Source: Posidonia oceanica (taxonomy: Eukaryota; Streptophyta; Magnoliopsida; Alismatales; Posidoniaceae). Taken from it: a DNA stretch of 64,000 nucleotides. This document shows positions 11,881 to 22,833 of the stretch, piece by piece. The stretch covers positions 26,965,001 to 27,029,000 of the forward strand of contig JAZBRS010000023.1 in assembly GCA_037176725.1 (NCBI GenBank), written 5' to 3'. Both the position numbers and the translations under genes were made by a program. How positions within the stretch are numbered: the first letter of the stretch is position 1; each line of letters opens with the position of its first letter. The notes under the pieces are model-generated. The model ran no database searches. It had not been told where the DNA came from and saw nothing but the letters and a program-made list of their open reading frames with translations.

Positions 11881-12044
11881 CGTTTTCCCGCACTGCTTCG
11901 CGTTCTTGTTCCGTTCCCGCATCGTTTCGCGTGTCGGCCTCGTTTCTTGCTTCGTTTCTCGCACCATTCCGCGTATTTTGCGTTATTTCCCTTGCATGTC
12001 GCCCGCATTGCCTGTTTTCACCGTTGTTTTATTTTATCGCCTGC

Positions 12045-12330
12045 ATTCGCATGTAGGGCAGTGATGCTTACTGCCTGGAGTTCTCACGAGCTAGGTTGCG
12101 CCCGGTTCGGAACTCAGACAGCGTTGCTGAGCACTTAGATTGCACGTTTACTTTCCTGCACTGCATTCCCTCACTTAGAGCACACCTTTGAGCATCTAGA
12201 TAAGCATTCATTGGCACTTAGGCATCTAAAGTTTGCATTTCCCTGCGTATGCGAGCGTAAGCCTAGAAAGACCGATTCTCGGGCGTGTCGGAGGTGCCTA
12301 ACACCTTCCCCACGCGTAACAGGAGTCCTT
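12045..12330 (+). promoter_or_regulatory. Conserved U5 block of the LTR
   Basis: Contains the acceptor-like ATGTAG at 12056, the motif GTGATGCTTACTGC, the block GCCTAGAAAGACCGATTCTC and a GGTG-CCTAA-CACC hairpin. All recur in LTRs A, B, C, D and F although the LTRs otherwise diverge. Such constraint suggests an RNA-level role (packaging, polyadenylation or reverse transcription), which is inference. Confidence 0.6.
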
Positions 12331-12507
12331 ACCCTCTCTTGGCCCGCAATGACCATATTGCCCTTATCCTAGGCACGAGTCACATCATTTGCACTCATTT
12401 GCATCTTATTTCTTCTGTATTGCCTTACATTGCATCTTTTGCTTGGTTTTGCGTGGTTATTCATGCATTTCCCCGATTTTCCTTGTCTCCCGATTTAATT
12501 GACTTGG

Positions 12508-12518
12508 TGGCGACTCCG
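12508..12518 (+). other. PBS-like motif inside the LTR
   Basis: TGGCGACTCCG, the first 11 bases of the true PBS, lies 175 bp before the LTR end. It recurs at 34006-34016, on the - strand at 41424-41434 in LTR B, and with one change at 47447-47457 (C) and 61325-61335 (D). It may be a relic of a former LTR boundary. Confidence 0.6.
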
Positions 12519-12683
12519 ATTTTGTCTTATCTTCTTCTTTTCCTTCCTTTTTTCGCCCTTTTAAATGTTTTCGAGTTAGGCCTTCCTTCTCGGACATAGC
12601 CGCTTATAGTGAACCTGATTCTGATCGGTGCACACGAGCTTTGGCAATGTGCATGGACAATCCGAACACTGGGATTACTACAG

Positions 12684-12701
12684 TGGCGACTCCGCTGGGG
12701 A
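12684..12701 (+). promoter_or_regulatory. Primer binding site, copy 1 (tRNA-Arg)
   Basis: TGGCGACTCCGCTGGGGA starts two bases after the LTR end. Its complement ends AGCGGAGTCGCCA, the 3' end of plant tRNA-Arg as I remember it, including the added CCA. 18 bases match. Confidence 0.9.
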
Positions 12702-12828
12702 AACTAGACTCCGGCTTTCGCCTCCGCTTTCGCTCGCTTGGGATTTGCTTTCTTTGTTTGCCTTTGTGCCTTTTGCCTTGCTTTTGCTTGTTTGCTCGCC
12801 TGTCCGCTTTGCCCAGTGAAGTCGACAG

Positions 12829-12846
12829 TGGCGACTCCGCTGGGGA
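12829..12846 (+). promoter_or_regulatory. Primer binding site, copy 2 (tandem duplicate)
   Basis: The same 18-mer recurs 145 bp downstream, followed by T, which extends the tRNA-Arg match to 19 bases. The sequence after each copy is also alike (CTAGACTCCGGCTTTCGC), so a segment of about 145 bp was duplicated. Element B has a single copy. Confidence 0.9.
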
Positions 12847-14133
12847 TGCTAGACTCCGGCTTTCGCTCGCTTGGGATTTGCTTTCTTTGTTTGCCTTTTG
12901 TGCCTTCTTTGCCTGTTTTGCTCGCTTTTCTGTGCAAGCTCCTAGCAAGTCGCTTCGTCGCTACTTTGCTTAGGTTTTGCATCTCTTTCGCCTCGGTTTG
13001 CGCTCTCTTTTGCTTGGCTCTGCTTCTCTGCTTGTTTATTTGCCTATTGTCTTGCTTATGCTCTTACTTCCTTTACAGCTTACTAGTCTTTACTTTCCTT
13101 GCCTTACTTGCTTTTATTGCTTTATTTCCCGCATAATGCATGACTACATACTTGTTTGGCAACAATACATGCCTTTTGAATGATGAATGTTTGCTTTTGC
13201 ATGTTTGCTATGTCACTACACACGCACATGCTCTGTATATATGCATTTTGTCCTGATGAATGCTTTCCCTTCACCATCATGCTCACGAACACTCGCACAT
13301 GCCATGCACCTGCCTTTTGTTTTGTTGTATGTTGATTGCTTGCCATGATTGATTGATTTTCTTCCCTTTCGCACAATGCCATGCCCAGGATAGTAGAGAC
13401 TGATTGTCTTTCTGTGGTTAACTAAAAACGGCAAGTAAAAATAAGATCTAAGGTAACTAGAGCCACCAACACACTTCCACCCTCTTGGAGTTAATAAAAT
13501 ACGCAAGATAAAAAACTCTAATCATTTGCATAAGCATCATATAGGGCATGCATCTTCTCATCTGAGTCAACCTATCAGTTTGCGAAGGATGGTCCCGGCC
13601 TCTCACCCCGATGCTTTGGCATGGTGTGAGTCGGTCGGTCTGTCCCCCCTTGTCCGGGGTCGTGTCGGTGTTAGTGGAGGGTACTTCCTACGCTTAGGCG
13701 AGGTTGAGGCCACCAACGCACCACCCTGTCATTACCTGAGCTTTGGGCCGGGAGTTAGACAGGGGGCCTACTTTTCTGACTTGAGTCGGTGACCCGTACA
13801 CTTGTGGATATCCGAAGTAGATTACCAGCTAGGGAGCACTAGATTGGTGAGAGAGAGAGCATGCTAGAAAGCATACATGACATTCATGTCATAACTTAAT
13901 GCATTTTGCATTTTTTTCTTTTTTAACCCTAGTTTCCTGTTGTGTCTTTAAAAGAGTTCAGTAAGCGATCTCCTTAGCCGGAGCTCCGGTTCCCCCCTTA
14001 CTGACATCTCTGCTGAGACACCCGTGCTCGACCATCTCTTTCTGAGCTACTCGTCTTTGCGAGCATAGCTCCTCGTAGAGCCCGTCCCCTTTTCCCTCGT
14101 CGCAGCCCCATTTTGACTCGCTCTCGGTCAGCA
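12847..14133 (+). other. Element A untranslated leader
   Basis: About 1.29 kb between PBS and gag start. It begins with T-rich, TTTGCTT-repeating sequence, followed by a G+C-richer part around 13560-13800 that element B shares at about 40200-40470. No conserved ORF. The shared part is a candidate packaging or dimerisation region by position only. Confidence 0.55.
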
Positions 14134-15153
14134 ATGGCCCAGCGCACTGTCGAACCCCCTCTTGCCCTTGCCTCGGAGGTGGTTCCCGCTTCGGCCCCTC
14201 CGGTTCCCGTTTCTAACCCTTCTGTGCCCTCTGTGACGCCAGGATTTTCCCTTCTGTCGTCTGGGGCACCCCAGTTTGCTGTGGGACAGTGGCAGACACT
14301 CGCTCCTCCTGATCCGGTCGCCGAGTCTATCTTAATGGCCACTTCTCGTGTTCTGGAGGCACCACTGACCCCACCTTCTCAGGGATTTGTCACTTTTGAC
14401 CTCTCTTCTGCTACGGCGACTCTCGCCCTAGGACTCCAATCTCCTGGACAGTCCGGATCTCTTGGCTCTGGCTCCTCGCCGGCACTGCAATTCAGTGTTC
14501 CCACCGACGGGACACCTGAAGAGCAGTACCAGCAACTGATGGACACTATCCAGCGGCTGCAGGGTATAGCTCTATCAGTCCGCCCTCCTTCCCCTCCTGT
14601 TGTTCCTGAGGTCCCTGTGCGGCCTGCTCTCGCACATCTTGCATTGCACTCTGCACTTCCGCCTAGACCATCGTCCCAACTGCTCACGGTTCCGACAATG
14701 GGGGCATGTATCCCGCCTCTGGCATCTGCACCGCACCACACACAGCATGCACCTCCGCCACCTGGTGGTCAGTCATTCGGACTGGTGGGAGCACAGTATC
14801 TTGCAGGCCCGTCCCCCGGCACCGCCCCAGTACGGCCACTGATGCTCCATCATCCTGCACCCACCACACAGCATACCATCTATCCTCCCCCTTTGCATCA
14901 GGCTCAGAATTCCACATGCATCCCTCCTTGCACTCCACCACAGCACGGGTATGCCGGCCATCACCTTGCGTCACCAGGCGACGTGATGGTAGATCCGGAG
15001 GAGCACCTCGGTGCGACCCAATCGGCATACGTGGTCCCTGGCCCCGCTGCCCCATCACCTGTAGTAGCTATTCCAGACCCCATCAACAACAGGATGGATG
15101 TTCTGGAGAAGGCACTGCGTCTAGTGCAGGGCACGGACCACCAGACCTACTAG
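14134..15153 (+). pseudogene. gag: gag N-terminal segment, ends at a nonsense codon
   Basis: The start is the ATG at 14134 (MAQRTVEPP), also conserved in element B at 39874. The segment is Pro/Ser/Ala/Gln-rich and disordered-looking, with a short conserved stretch (MDTIQRLQ) near residue 137. The codon at 15151-15153 is TAG where element B has CAG (Gln), a C-to-T change in a CHG context. The same frame continues to 22833, so this is the N-terminal 339 residues of a 2,899-residue polyprotein frame. Confidence 0.85.
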
Positions 15154-16782
15154 TTCCGGGACCTCTGCTGTTTCCCAGAGGCGGTACTCCCCCCAAAGTT
15201 CAAAATACCGGACTTTGAGAAGTATGATGGTAGGGGCTGCCCCATAGCCCATCTGAAGGCGTACTGCGGTGATCTCGCCCAACTCCAGGCGGACGAGAGG
15301 TTGCTGATCCGCCTGTTCCAGAAAAGTTTGTCTGGTCCAGCCCTCAAGTGGTTCACCTCGCTTGACATGGCTACGATCAAGACTTGGAACGACCTAAGCC
15401 AGGCGTTCTTGGAACAGTACTCCTTCAACCTCGATTTGGTCCCGAAGCGCGCAGACTTGATCGCAACCAAGCAGAATCCGAGTGAGCCGTTCGGGGAGTA
15501 CGTCGGCCGCTGGCGTGCCCTTGCCTCGCAAGTTCGAGATAGGCCCTCCGACGAGGAGTCTATCGAGATCATCATAAAAGGGGCACAGCCGTCTACCGGA
15601 GCTTTACTTAGCATCCAACCTGTCACAACCTTCACTGCTTTGATCCGAGCTGGCACTCGCGTAGAGAGTTCGTTGCGGAGTGGCAACTTCCCCGCACTCT
15701 CTGTGCTTGCCAAGCAGGCCCCCGCCAGCAACAACGGCAGCAGCAGCAGCACCATCAACAACAACAGCAGCCTCAACAACAATCGTCCCAAGAGGAAGGA
15801 TCCGCCGAAGCCCGTTGTCGCATACGTCGACTCCCCTGCTGCGCCCGTTCGTCTGGCGTCTCGGCCTGCCCCTCCTCAGATCTATTACGCACCTGCACCT
15901 AGGGCACACCCCACACCACAGATCACTACCACCGCTCGACCGGTCTATCCTGCCGCACCGGTTCAGCAAGGACAATTCCAGAGGCCGAGACGGCCACCCG
16001 TTGAGAAGCGGAAATTCGCCCCACTGGTGGAACCGCTCACTGCCGTCCTCCCGAAGGTTGCGTCGCTCCTGAAATTTCCGGAGGTTCGCCCGCTACCAAA
16101 CCCACTACCGCATTGGTTTAAGGCGAACCTTTTCTGCGATTTTCATCGAAGCGTCGGGCATTCGACTGATAATTGCTTCACTCTCCGGAATGCTATCCAG
16201 GATCTGATCGAATTGGGAATGATTGTGATCGACACGCACGAGGCATCCACTTCTGCACCATCTCATGCACCTGCATCAGCATCTATCCCAGCTAATGTTG
16301 TCCGTCGACCCCTGCCGGAGCACTCCTATTCAAGAGGCGCGGGGACCTCAGGAATCCACTCTTTGTTTCCTTCCGGATCTCTCACGTCTGTGGTAGATCC
16401 TTCCGAGCTTATCCATGATGTTTCTGCTCCATTTCCAGTCTCTCTCTATCTTGTAGCTGTCGCCGATTCCGAGTCGGGCGTTCATATGATCCGACCGCGC
16501 ACCAGGCCGGAGCGTCCTCCCGCATCAGCCGCCATGCTTTCCCGGGCCCAAGCCCCAATACATCTCCTAGCCAGACCTCAGCCAGAGTTTCCCGTACACC
16601 TATTAGCAAGACCTCAATCCCTACCTAGCTTGCCTTCCCAGCCACCCTCCTATCCATGCCCTCCTCAGCCTGTAGCCCCTCTCGTGCTCGCTGCACGCGC
16701 TCCCGTGGTTATCAACCTAACCCGGGATACCCATCGCGTACCTTACAGCTACGCCACGAAAATGTGTGCAGAAGTGACGTGA
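15154..16782 (+). pseudogene. gag: gag capsid and zinc-knuckle segment
   Basis: Continues the gag frame. A retrotransposon gag/capsid-type domain lies at polyprotein residues about 350-490, with the motifs PALKWFTSL, AFLEQYSFN and FGEYVGRW. A Q/N/S-rich low-complexity stretch follows. Near residue 668 a knuckle-like pattern C-x2-H-x4-H-x4-C (CDFHRSVGHSTDNC) would bind RNA. A Pro-rich tail follows. It ends at TGA (16780-16782) where element B has CGA (Arg), a C-to-T change at CpG. Confidence 0.88.
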
Positions 16783-19700
16783 TCGGGAAGGGTCTACAGA
16801 CCTCCGGCACCAGTAGCCAGGCCTAGTCACCCAGAACCAGCAATGCCCCTACCCTTAGTCCAGCCTACAGCCCTACTACCTTCAGGCCAGCCTCTTGAAC
16901 CCACCATAGTTGAACCTGTTCCTAAAACCGTACCACCTGCTACCAAGAAATGCCAACCTAAAGCCGACATCACTTCCCAGCTCAAAAAGGTTAAGGCCGA
17001 CATATCCATCTGGGACCTGATACACACTTTTGCCGAGCATCGCGAGGCTTTCCTTCGCGTGTTCCAACCCGCCTATGTGTCCCAAGCCATAGAACCTGCC
17101 GCCTTGGAAAGCAAGGTCGGAATGATCGCAGAGCCCCAGGTCATCACTTTCACGAGTGATGAGTTGCCTCCGGCGGGGATTAATCACAACCAACCCTTGT
17201 TCGTCACAGTACAATTCAAGAACTTTCGCATTCCCCTTGCACTGGTCGATAATGGGTCAGGCCTTAACGTCTGTCCCTTGCGAACAGCAACCAAGCTCGG
17301 ATTCAAGGCCGAGGACATTACTCCGGCTGTAAAGGGAATGACAGCTTTTGATAATACTCACCATGACGCTCTAGGGATTCTGATTATTCCTCTGATCATT
17401 GGTCCGGTCACATTCGATGTGGAATTCTACGTCGTCGACTTGGAACCTAACTTCAACTTTCTGCTTGGGCGCCCTTGGCTCCACAAGCATCAGGTTATCC
17501 CCTCGACCCTCCATCGCATGATCAAGTTCCGCCGAGGCGACGACGTTATCGTTGTCATGGCAGAGAATTTCGAGAAGGAGCGGATCGAGGCGATTTCCTC
17601 TATCTCTTCGCGGACTGTCCCCTTTGAGCCTGAACTTTCGAACGCTTTGTATCGCGTCAATCGGTGCGAGCCGGTTAACTTTTTACCAGATCTCGAACGT
17701 GTCCACTTCTTGGCCGTTCACAACAACCCCTTTCAGATGGTCGAGAACGTCTGTCACAGGTGGGGCTACGTCAAAGGGACACCGCTTGGGCGACATGGCC
17801 AGGGAATCGCTGAACCAATCACGGCGGAAGAACGAAGAGACAACGAGGGTCTAGGGTACGACCCTCACACTGATAAAGGCAAGCGCCCGCAAGCGAAGAG
17901 TCAGAGAATGACCATACCTCGGAGCTTGGCTAACTTCACAAGCGCAGGTATCCTGGATTCAAATGCAGTTCAAACCGTAGTGCAGTCGGAGCCGTGCCAA
18001 AGCTCTCCGCCACCGGAGGAGGACTGGGTCTGCGTTGAGGACTACTACTCAAACGAGGAACAGTCTAGCACAACAGGGGCAGTTCAGACTTGCAGCGAAA
18101 GCCAGCATGGCCCAGCAGCACCTCGGTCAGTTTGTTCAATCCTTCCGACCGCAGATCATGAAGCAGCAGATTTGGCAGAACCCTTGGTAGATTTGACAGT
18201 CTTTGATTCTCCCGCAGTCATGTCAGCACCATCAGCACCAACTCAAGCACAGTCAGTCAGTCCGCATGCAACCGTTGTCACATCAGTGCAACTACCACCC
18301 TCTCAAGAGGGTCAATCGCTGAGTCCGGTCAGCAGCATAACTCAGCCTTTTTCAGAAGCCGCATCTCAGGCAACGCGGCCAGCTCAATCAGTCACGCATT
18401 CTCTTGCCGCAGACCGGCAACTTTCATGGCAAGATCCTATGACATCAGAGGCCGTGCTCTCATCATCAGTCACGGAGAACCAGCTGAGCATCGCGGTCTC
18501 CCGGCCCTCAAGCCTTCAAGAGAGCCCCTCTGCCCATCCTCTGACAGCAGCGGTCACTCTGGCAGCGTATCCATCTGCAATCCCTCTGACTAGACCATCT
18601 GGGCCTCCCTTGCCGAGGCTGTCGCAATCCGACGCGCCCATGAGTCAGAACATAGGAGTACCAGAGACAACAATCCATCTTGCAGCCGAGCCAGCGCCAC
18701 AGGCCTTCGGCGCCTACTATGTCGATTCACCCTCAGATGAGGAAGAAGGAGGGGCGATAGAAACCCAGGTCGATTCATGGATGTCTGATTTGGAGCTGCT
18801 TTACCAAGAACAGCTCAAATCCATAGTGGAAGACCTGGCACAGCACCAAGCCGCAGAAAGGAAAGGAAAAGCCGTAGTTACGGATCCTCCTCTGCGAGAG
18901 AACCACACCTCCATCATGGCCCTGGAGGAGAATCCAAGAGTGCCGGACTCCTCTAGACCCGATGAGCTCATTACCGTTCAACCCGAAGGTGGGTCTAGTT
19001 GGCTTGTGCAGCACATGCCTCATTCGGGGACGATAGCGAGCGGCAGTATCCAAGTCAGCCGCCAGTCTGACATGCCCTCCACAAGTATGTTAGCGGACTC
19101 AGAAGAAGAGACACCAGCAGATCACGCAGCAGCAGTAACAGGACAGAAAGCAGAATCAGTGACAGAGTTGTCAGAAGTTTCAGTAGCAAAGTTATCAGCA
19201 GTATCAGTCACAGAGCCAGCAAGGCCTTCAGCAGTGTCAGCAGAACATGCAGCAATGTCATCAGCAGTAGGACGGACAGAGGAAGCCATCAGGGCAGAGG
19301 TCTCACACCGAAGATACAGAAACACTCGGGTAGGTGTGACCATCCTGAGGCGTCACCAGGGTCAAGAAGCGGAATTTCTACACTCCTTCGATGTGACAAA
19401 CCCCACTTTCGAAAAGGAGATCCTCTCAGAACTTGTTGCATACGGAGAGGAAGATAATACAGGCGAAGATGAGAATGATGACCCATCACCTGAGTTCCGG
19501 CCCTATGATGACGACCCAGAAGGTCCCAACCTGCATGTTGAGGAAGAAACGGAGGTCATTAATCTCGGCACGGCCGAAGAAACTAGAGAGGTTCGCATCA
19601 GTGCCCTACTATCACCCCAAGTCAGAATAGAGTTCATCGCGTTCTTGAAAGAGTACGCAGACGTCTTCGCCTGGACCTATGAAGACATGGTTGGCCTTGA

Positions 19701-20550
19701 TGTCGAGATAGTGGTCCACAACTTACCCCTGAAGCCGGACGCCAAGCCAGTAAAGCAGAAACTGAGAAGATGGCGACCACAGTGGCTGCTCATGATCAAG
19801 GAAGAGATAATGAAGCAGCTTGATGTTAACTTTCTGAAAGTCGTCCTTTACCCTGAGTGGCTTGCAAACATCGTGCCAGTGCCCAAGAAGGACGGTCGGA
19901 TCCGGATATGTATCGACTACAGGGACCTGAACAAGGCGAGTCCAAAGGACGACTTCCCATTGCCTCACATTGACGTCCTAGTCGACAACACCGCGGGCCA
20001 CAAGATGCTATCCTTTATGGACGGTTTCTCCGACTATAATCAAATCAGGATGGCAGAAGAAGACATGGAAAAGACTTCATTCATCACCCCCTGGGGGGTC
20101 TTCTGTTATCAGGTTATGCCGTTTAGGTTGAAGAACGCCGGCGCAACTTATCAGAGAGCCATGACTGCACTCTTTCACGACCTCATGCACCAGGAAGTGG
20201 AGGTCTATGTAGATGACATGATCGCAAAGACCAAAGAGCCTGAGGATCACCTTGCTTGCCTAAAGAAGCTCTTTGACCATCTGAGGAAATACAGACTGAG
20301 GCTTAACCCCAGTAAATGCGTGTTTGGGGTTTCATCTAGCAAACTTCTGGGCTACATTGTTAGCCAAAGGGGGATTGAAGTGGACCCGATGAAAGCTAAA
20401 GCCATCGTGGAGATGCCACCCCTTAGAACCGAGAAGGAGGTTCGAGGCCTACTTGGGCGTCTACAGTACATCAGTCGCTTCATTGCACAGCTTACGCCCA
20501 TCTGCGAGCCCATTTTTAAACTCCTGCGGAAAAAGGCACAAATTGACTAG
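16783..20550 (+). pseudogene. pol: protease and reverse transcriptase segment
   Basis: Same frame. The retropepsin-like active-site motif LVDNGSG is at polyprotein residue about 1039 (17248); DNG in place of the usual DT/SG is a variant I associate with Tat-type proteases. Between protease and RT lies a Ser/Pro/Val/Glu-rich linker of more than 500 residues (about 17940-19560) that is repeat-like and acidic. RT follows, with VPKKDGRIRICIDYRDLN, SFMDGFSDYNQI and catalytic YVDD at 20206-20217 (residue 2025). MPFRLKN replaces the usual MPFGLKN, a G-to-A change at a conserved site. It ends at TAG (20548-20550) where Trp is expected. Confidence 0.9.
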
Positions 20551-22833
20551 AATGAAGAATGTCAGGCCGCATTCGATAAGATCAAGCAACTGCTGGTCAA
20601 ACCCCCCGTCCTGGTCCCTCCCACACCAGGAAGACCTCTGCTCCTCTACCTCTCAACTACGCAGCATTCCATGGGTGCCGTCTTGGGCCAACACGACGAA
20701 TCTGGTAGGAAGGAGCGCGCCATCTACTACCTGAGCAAGAAATTTAATGAATGTGAAGCCAGGTACAGCACGATGGAGAAGACCTGTCTGTCCCTTGTCT
20801 GGGCCGCACAGAAACTGAGACACTATATGATGGCGTACCCAGTTCAGCTCTTGTGCCGTCATGACCCTATCAAATTTCTTTTCCAAAAGCCGGCTTTGGT
20901 GGGCAGATGCGTCAAGTGGCAGGTTTTGTTATCTCAATACGACATCACCTTCGTCACACAGCGATCTATGAAAGGCCAGGCTATGGCGGATCACCTTGCG
21001 GATTTCCCTTTGCCCGAGTATCAGCCACTCCAGACGCAGTTCCCAGATGAAGACATTCTCTTTGCAATGGAGGACTCGGAGGAGAAAGACCCTGAAGAGC
21101 AAGAGCATTGGCGGCTATACTTCGACGGTGCTGTCAATAAAAAGGGTCGAGACATAGGCGCAGTGCTAACCACGCCCCAGGGGCAAATGATCCCTTTTGC
21201 GAGGAAGCTGACTTTCGCATGCACGAACAATGAGGCAGAATATGAAGCATGCATCCTGGGTTTGAAAGTCGCCCTCGAGCATAAGGCGCAGAAGCTACAT
21301 GTGCACGGTGATGCCATGCTAGTGATCTCTCAAGTGAACGGCGACTGGAAGACCAAGGACCCGAAGCTCGTGCTGTATCACGAATGTCTGCTGGGGCTAA
21401 TAGAAGAGTTCGAGAGCATTGACTTCACATACATGAACAGAGCAAAGAATGCGTATGCAGACGCACTAGCAACCTTGGCATCTTGGCTCAATATACCAGA
21501 GAACAGCAAGGTAGATGTGTCAGTCACCTGCATAGAGGAGCCCGCCCATTGCATGAACATAGAGGAAGCAGATTCGGCCGCGGAGCAGCCATGGTATCAT
21601 GATATCAAAGCATTCTTGGAATCCGGCAGTCTCCCACCTGGCACCACCGCGGAAGATAAGAGAACTTTGGCGCGTCTGGCGTCAAAATATGTGTTGGGGG
21701 CTGGGCAGTTATACAGAAGATCGTACAATCAGATGCTACTACGTTGCCTGGACAAGCCGGAGGCTAATACCCTAAGGCTTCAAGTACATGCAGGGACCTG
21801 TGGCCCGCACATGAACGGTGTCCTCTTAGCCAAGAAGATCATGCTCCAAGGATATTTCTGGCAAACCATGGAGGCAGACTGCTGCCGGTTCGTGCGTAAA
21901 TGCCACAACTGTCAGGTCCATGGTAATTTTATCAAGGCCCCTCCTCATCAGCTGCATAACATGTCCTCGCCGTGGCCTTTCTCCACCAGGGGGATCGACG
22001 TCATTGGCGCAATACACCCCGCTGCTTCAAACGGCCATCGCTTCATCATGGTAGCGATAGACTACTTCACTAAGTGGGTGGAAGCAGCCTCTTACAGAAC
22101 AATCACCGCGGTGGCAACAGAAAAGGTCATCAGGCACAACATCGTTGCCCAATACGGGGTCCCTCACTCCATCATCTCTGATAATGGCACAAACTTCATT
22201 GCCAAAAGGATCGAGGAATACCTACAGAATTTCAGAATCAAGCATCACCGCTCCTCACCATATCGGCCTCAGATGAATGGAGCAGTGGAGTCTGCTAACA
22301 AGAACATCATCAAAATCATGAAGAAGATGGCGGAAACCCACAAGGACTGGCACGATCAGCTCCCGTACGCACTCTGGGCGTACAAGACATCAATCCGGAC
22401 CTCAACAGGAGCCACCCCGTACTCGCTGGTGTATGGTATGGAAGCAGTATTACCCGTCGAGGTGGAGGTCCCCTCGTTACGGATTTTACGAGAAGCTGAG
22501 TTGGAAGATGCAGAATGGGTCGAAGACCGCTGCGTCCAACTGAATCTGATTGATGAGCATAGACTACAAGCCATGCATAACGCTCACTGTTACCAGAAGC
22601 GAATGGCTAGAGCATTCCTGAAGAAAGTCCGGCCCAGAAGCTTCAAGCCTGGGGATCTCGTTCTGCGTGCCATTCATCTACCCGACAGTCGAGGCAAATT
22701 CCGACCTAACTGGCGCGGTCCCTTTGTAGTCAAACAGATCTTCTCAGGCGGCGTAGTAACTCTTGAGGACATGGACCAGGTCGAGCAGTCCGAGCCGGTC
22801 AACATGTGCTACCTCAAGAAGTACTATCAGTAG
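20551..22833 (+). pseudogene. pol: RNase H, archaeal-type RNase H and integrase segment
   Basis: Same frame, so downstream of three stops. The first RNase H has YYLSKKFNECEARYSTMEK. A second, archaeal-type RNase H starts YFDGAVNKKGRDIGAVL (near 21120), with NNEAEYEA and YADALATLAS; this dual arrangement is a Tat hallmark. Integrase has an HHCC-type zinc region ending CHNC, then D (21997), D (22180) and E (22288): residues 2622, 2683 and 2719, giving the D-x35-E spacing. A GPF module (NWRGPFVV) follows near residue 2865. The stop at 22831-22833 is the natural end, as in element B. Confidence 0.92.

Larger units (their letters stand above)
6302..12682 (+). repeat. Element A 5' LTR (6.4 kb)
   Basis: Starts TGTAGACATCCC and ends GGGATTACTACA. 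The partner LTR is 27797-34180. Regions in order: C-rich start; pyrimidine-rich and AT-rich blocks to about 7800; a GC-rich block at about 7900-9400; a stretch rich in TTGCAT words to about 10440; a conserved block with a candidate intron (10704-11030); a 30-bp tandem array (about 11200-11880); and a U5 region conserved in five LTR lineages of this window (12050-12682). Long ORFs in the GC-rich and array regions are treated as noncoding. Confidence 0.95.

Noticed and set aside
10733..12056. Long ORFs on both strands across the LTR arrays (also 32231-33636 and 41805-42342)
   Set aside because: The repeat unit is 30 bp, a multiple of three, so any stop-free unit gives long frames on both strands.
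12684..12701. tRNA-Arg gene
   Set aside because: Only the 18-19 bases complementary to the tRNA 3' end are present; no cloverleaf arms.
15680..16072. Short ORFs overlapping gag and pol in other frames and on the reverse strand
   Set aside because: Shadow frames of the polyprotein, not conserved between A and B beyond what the real frame imposes.
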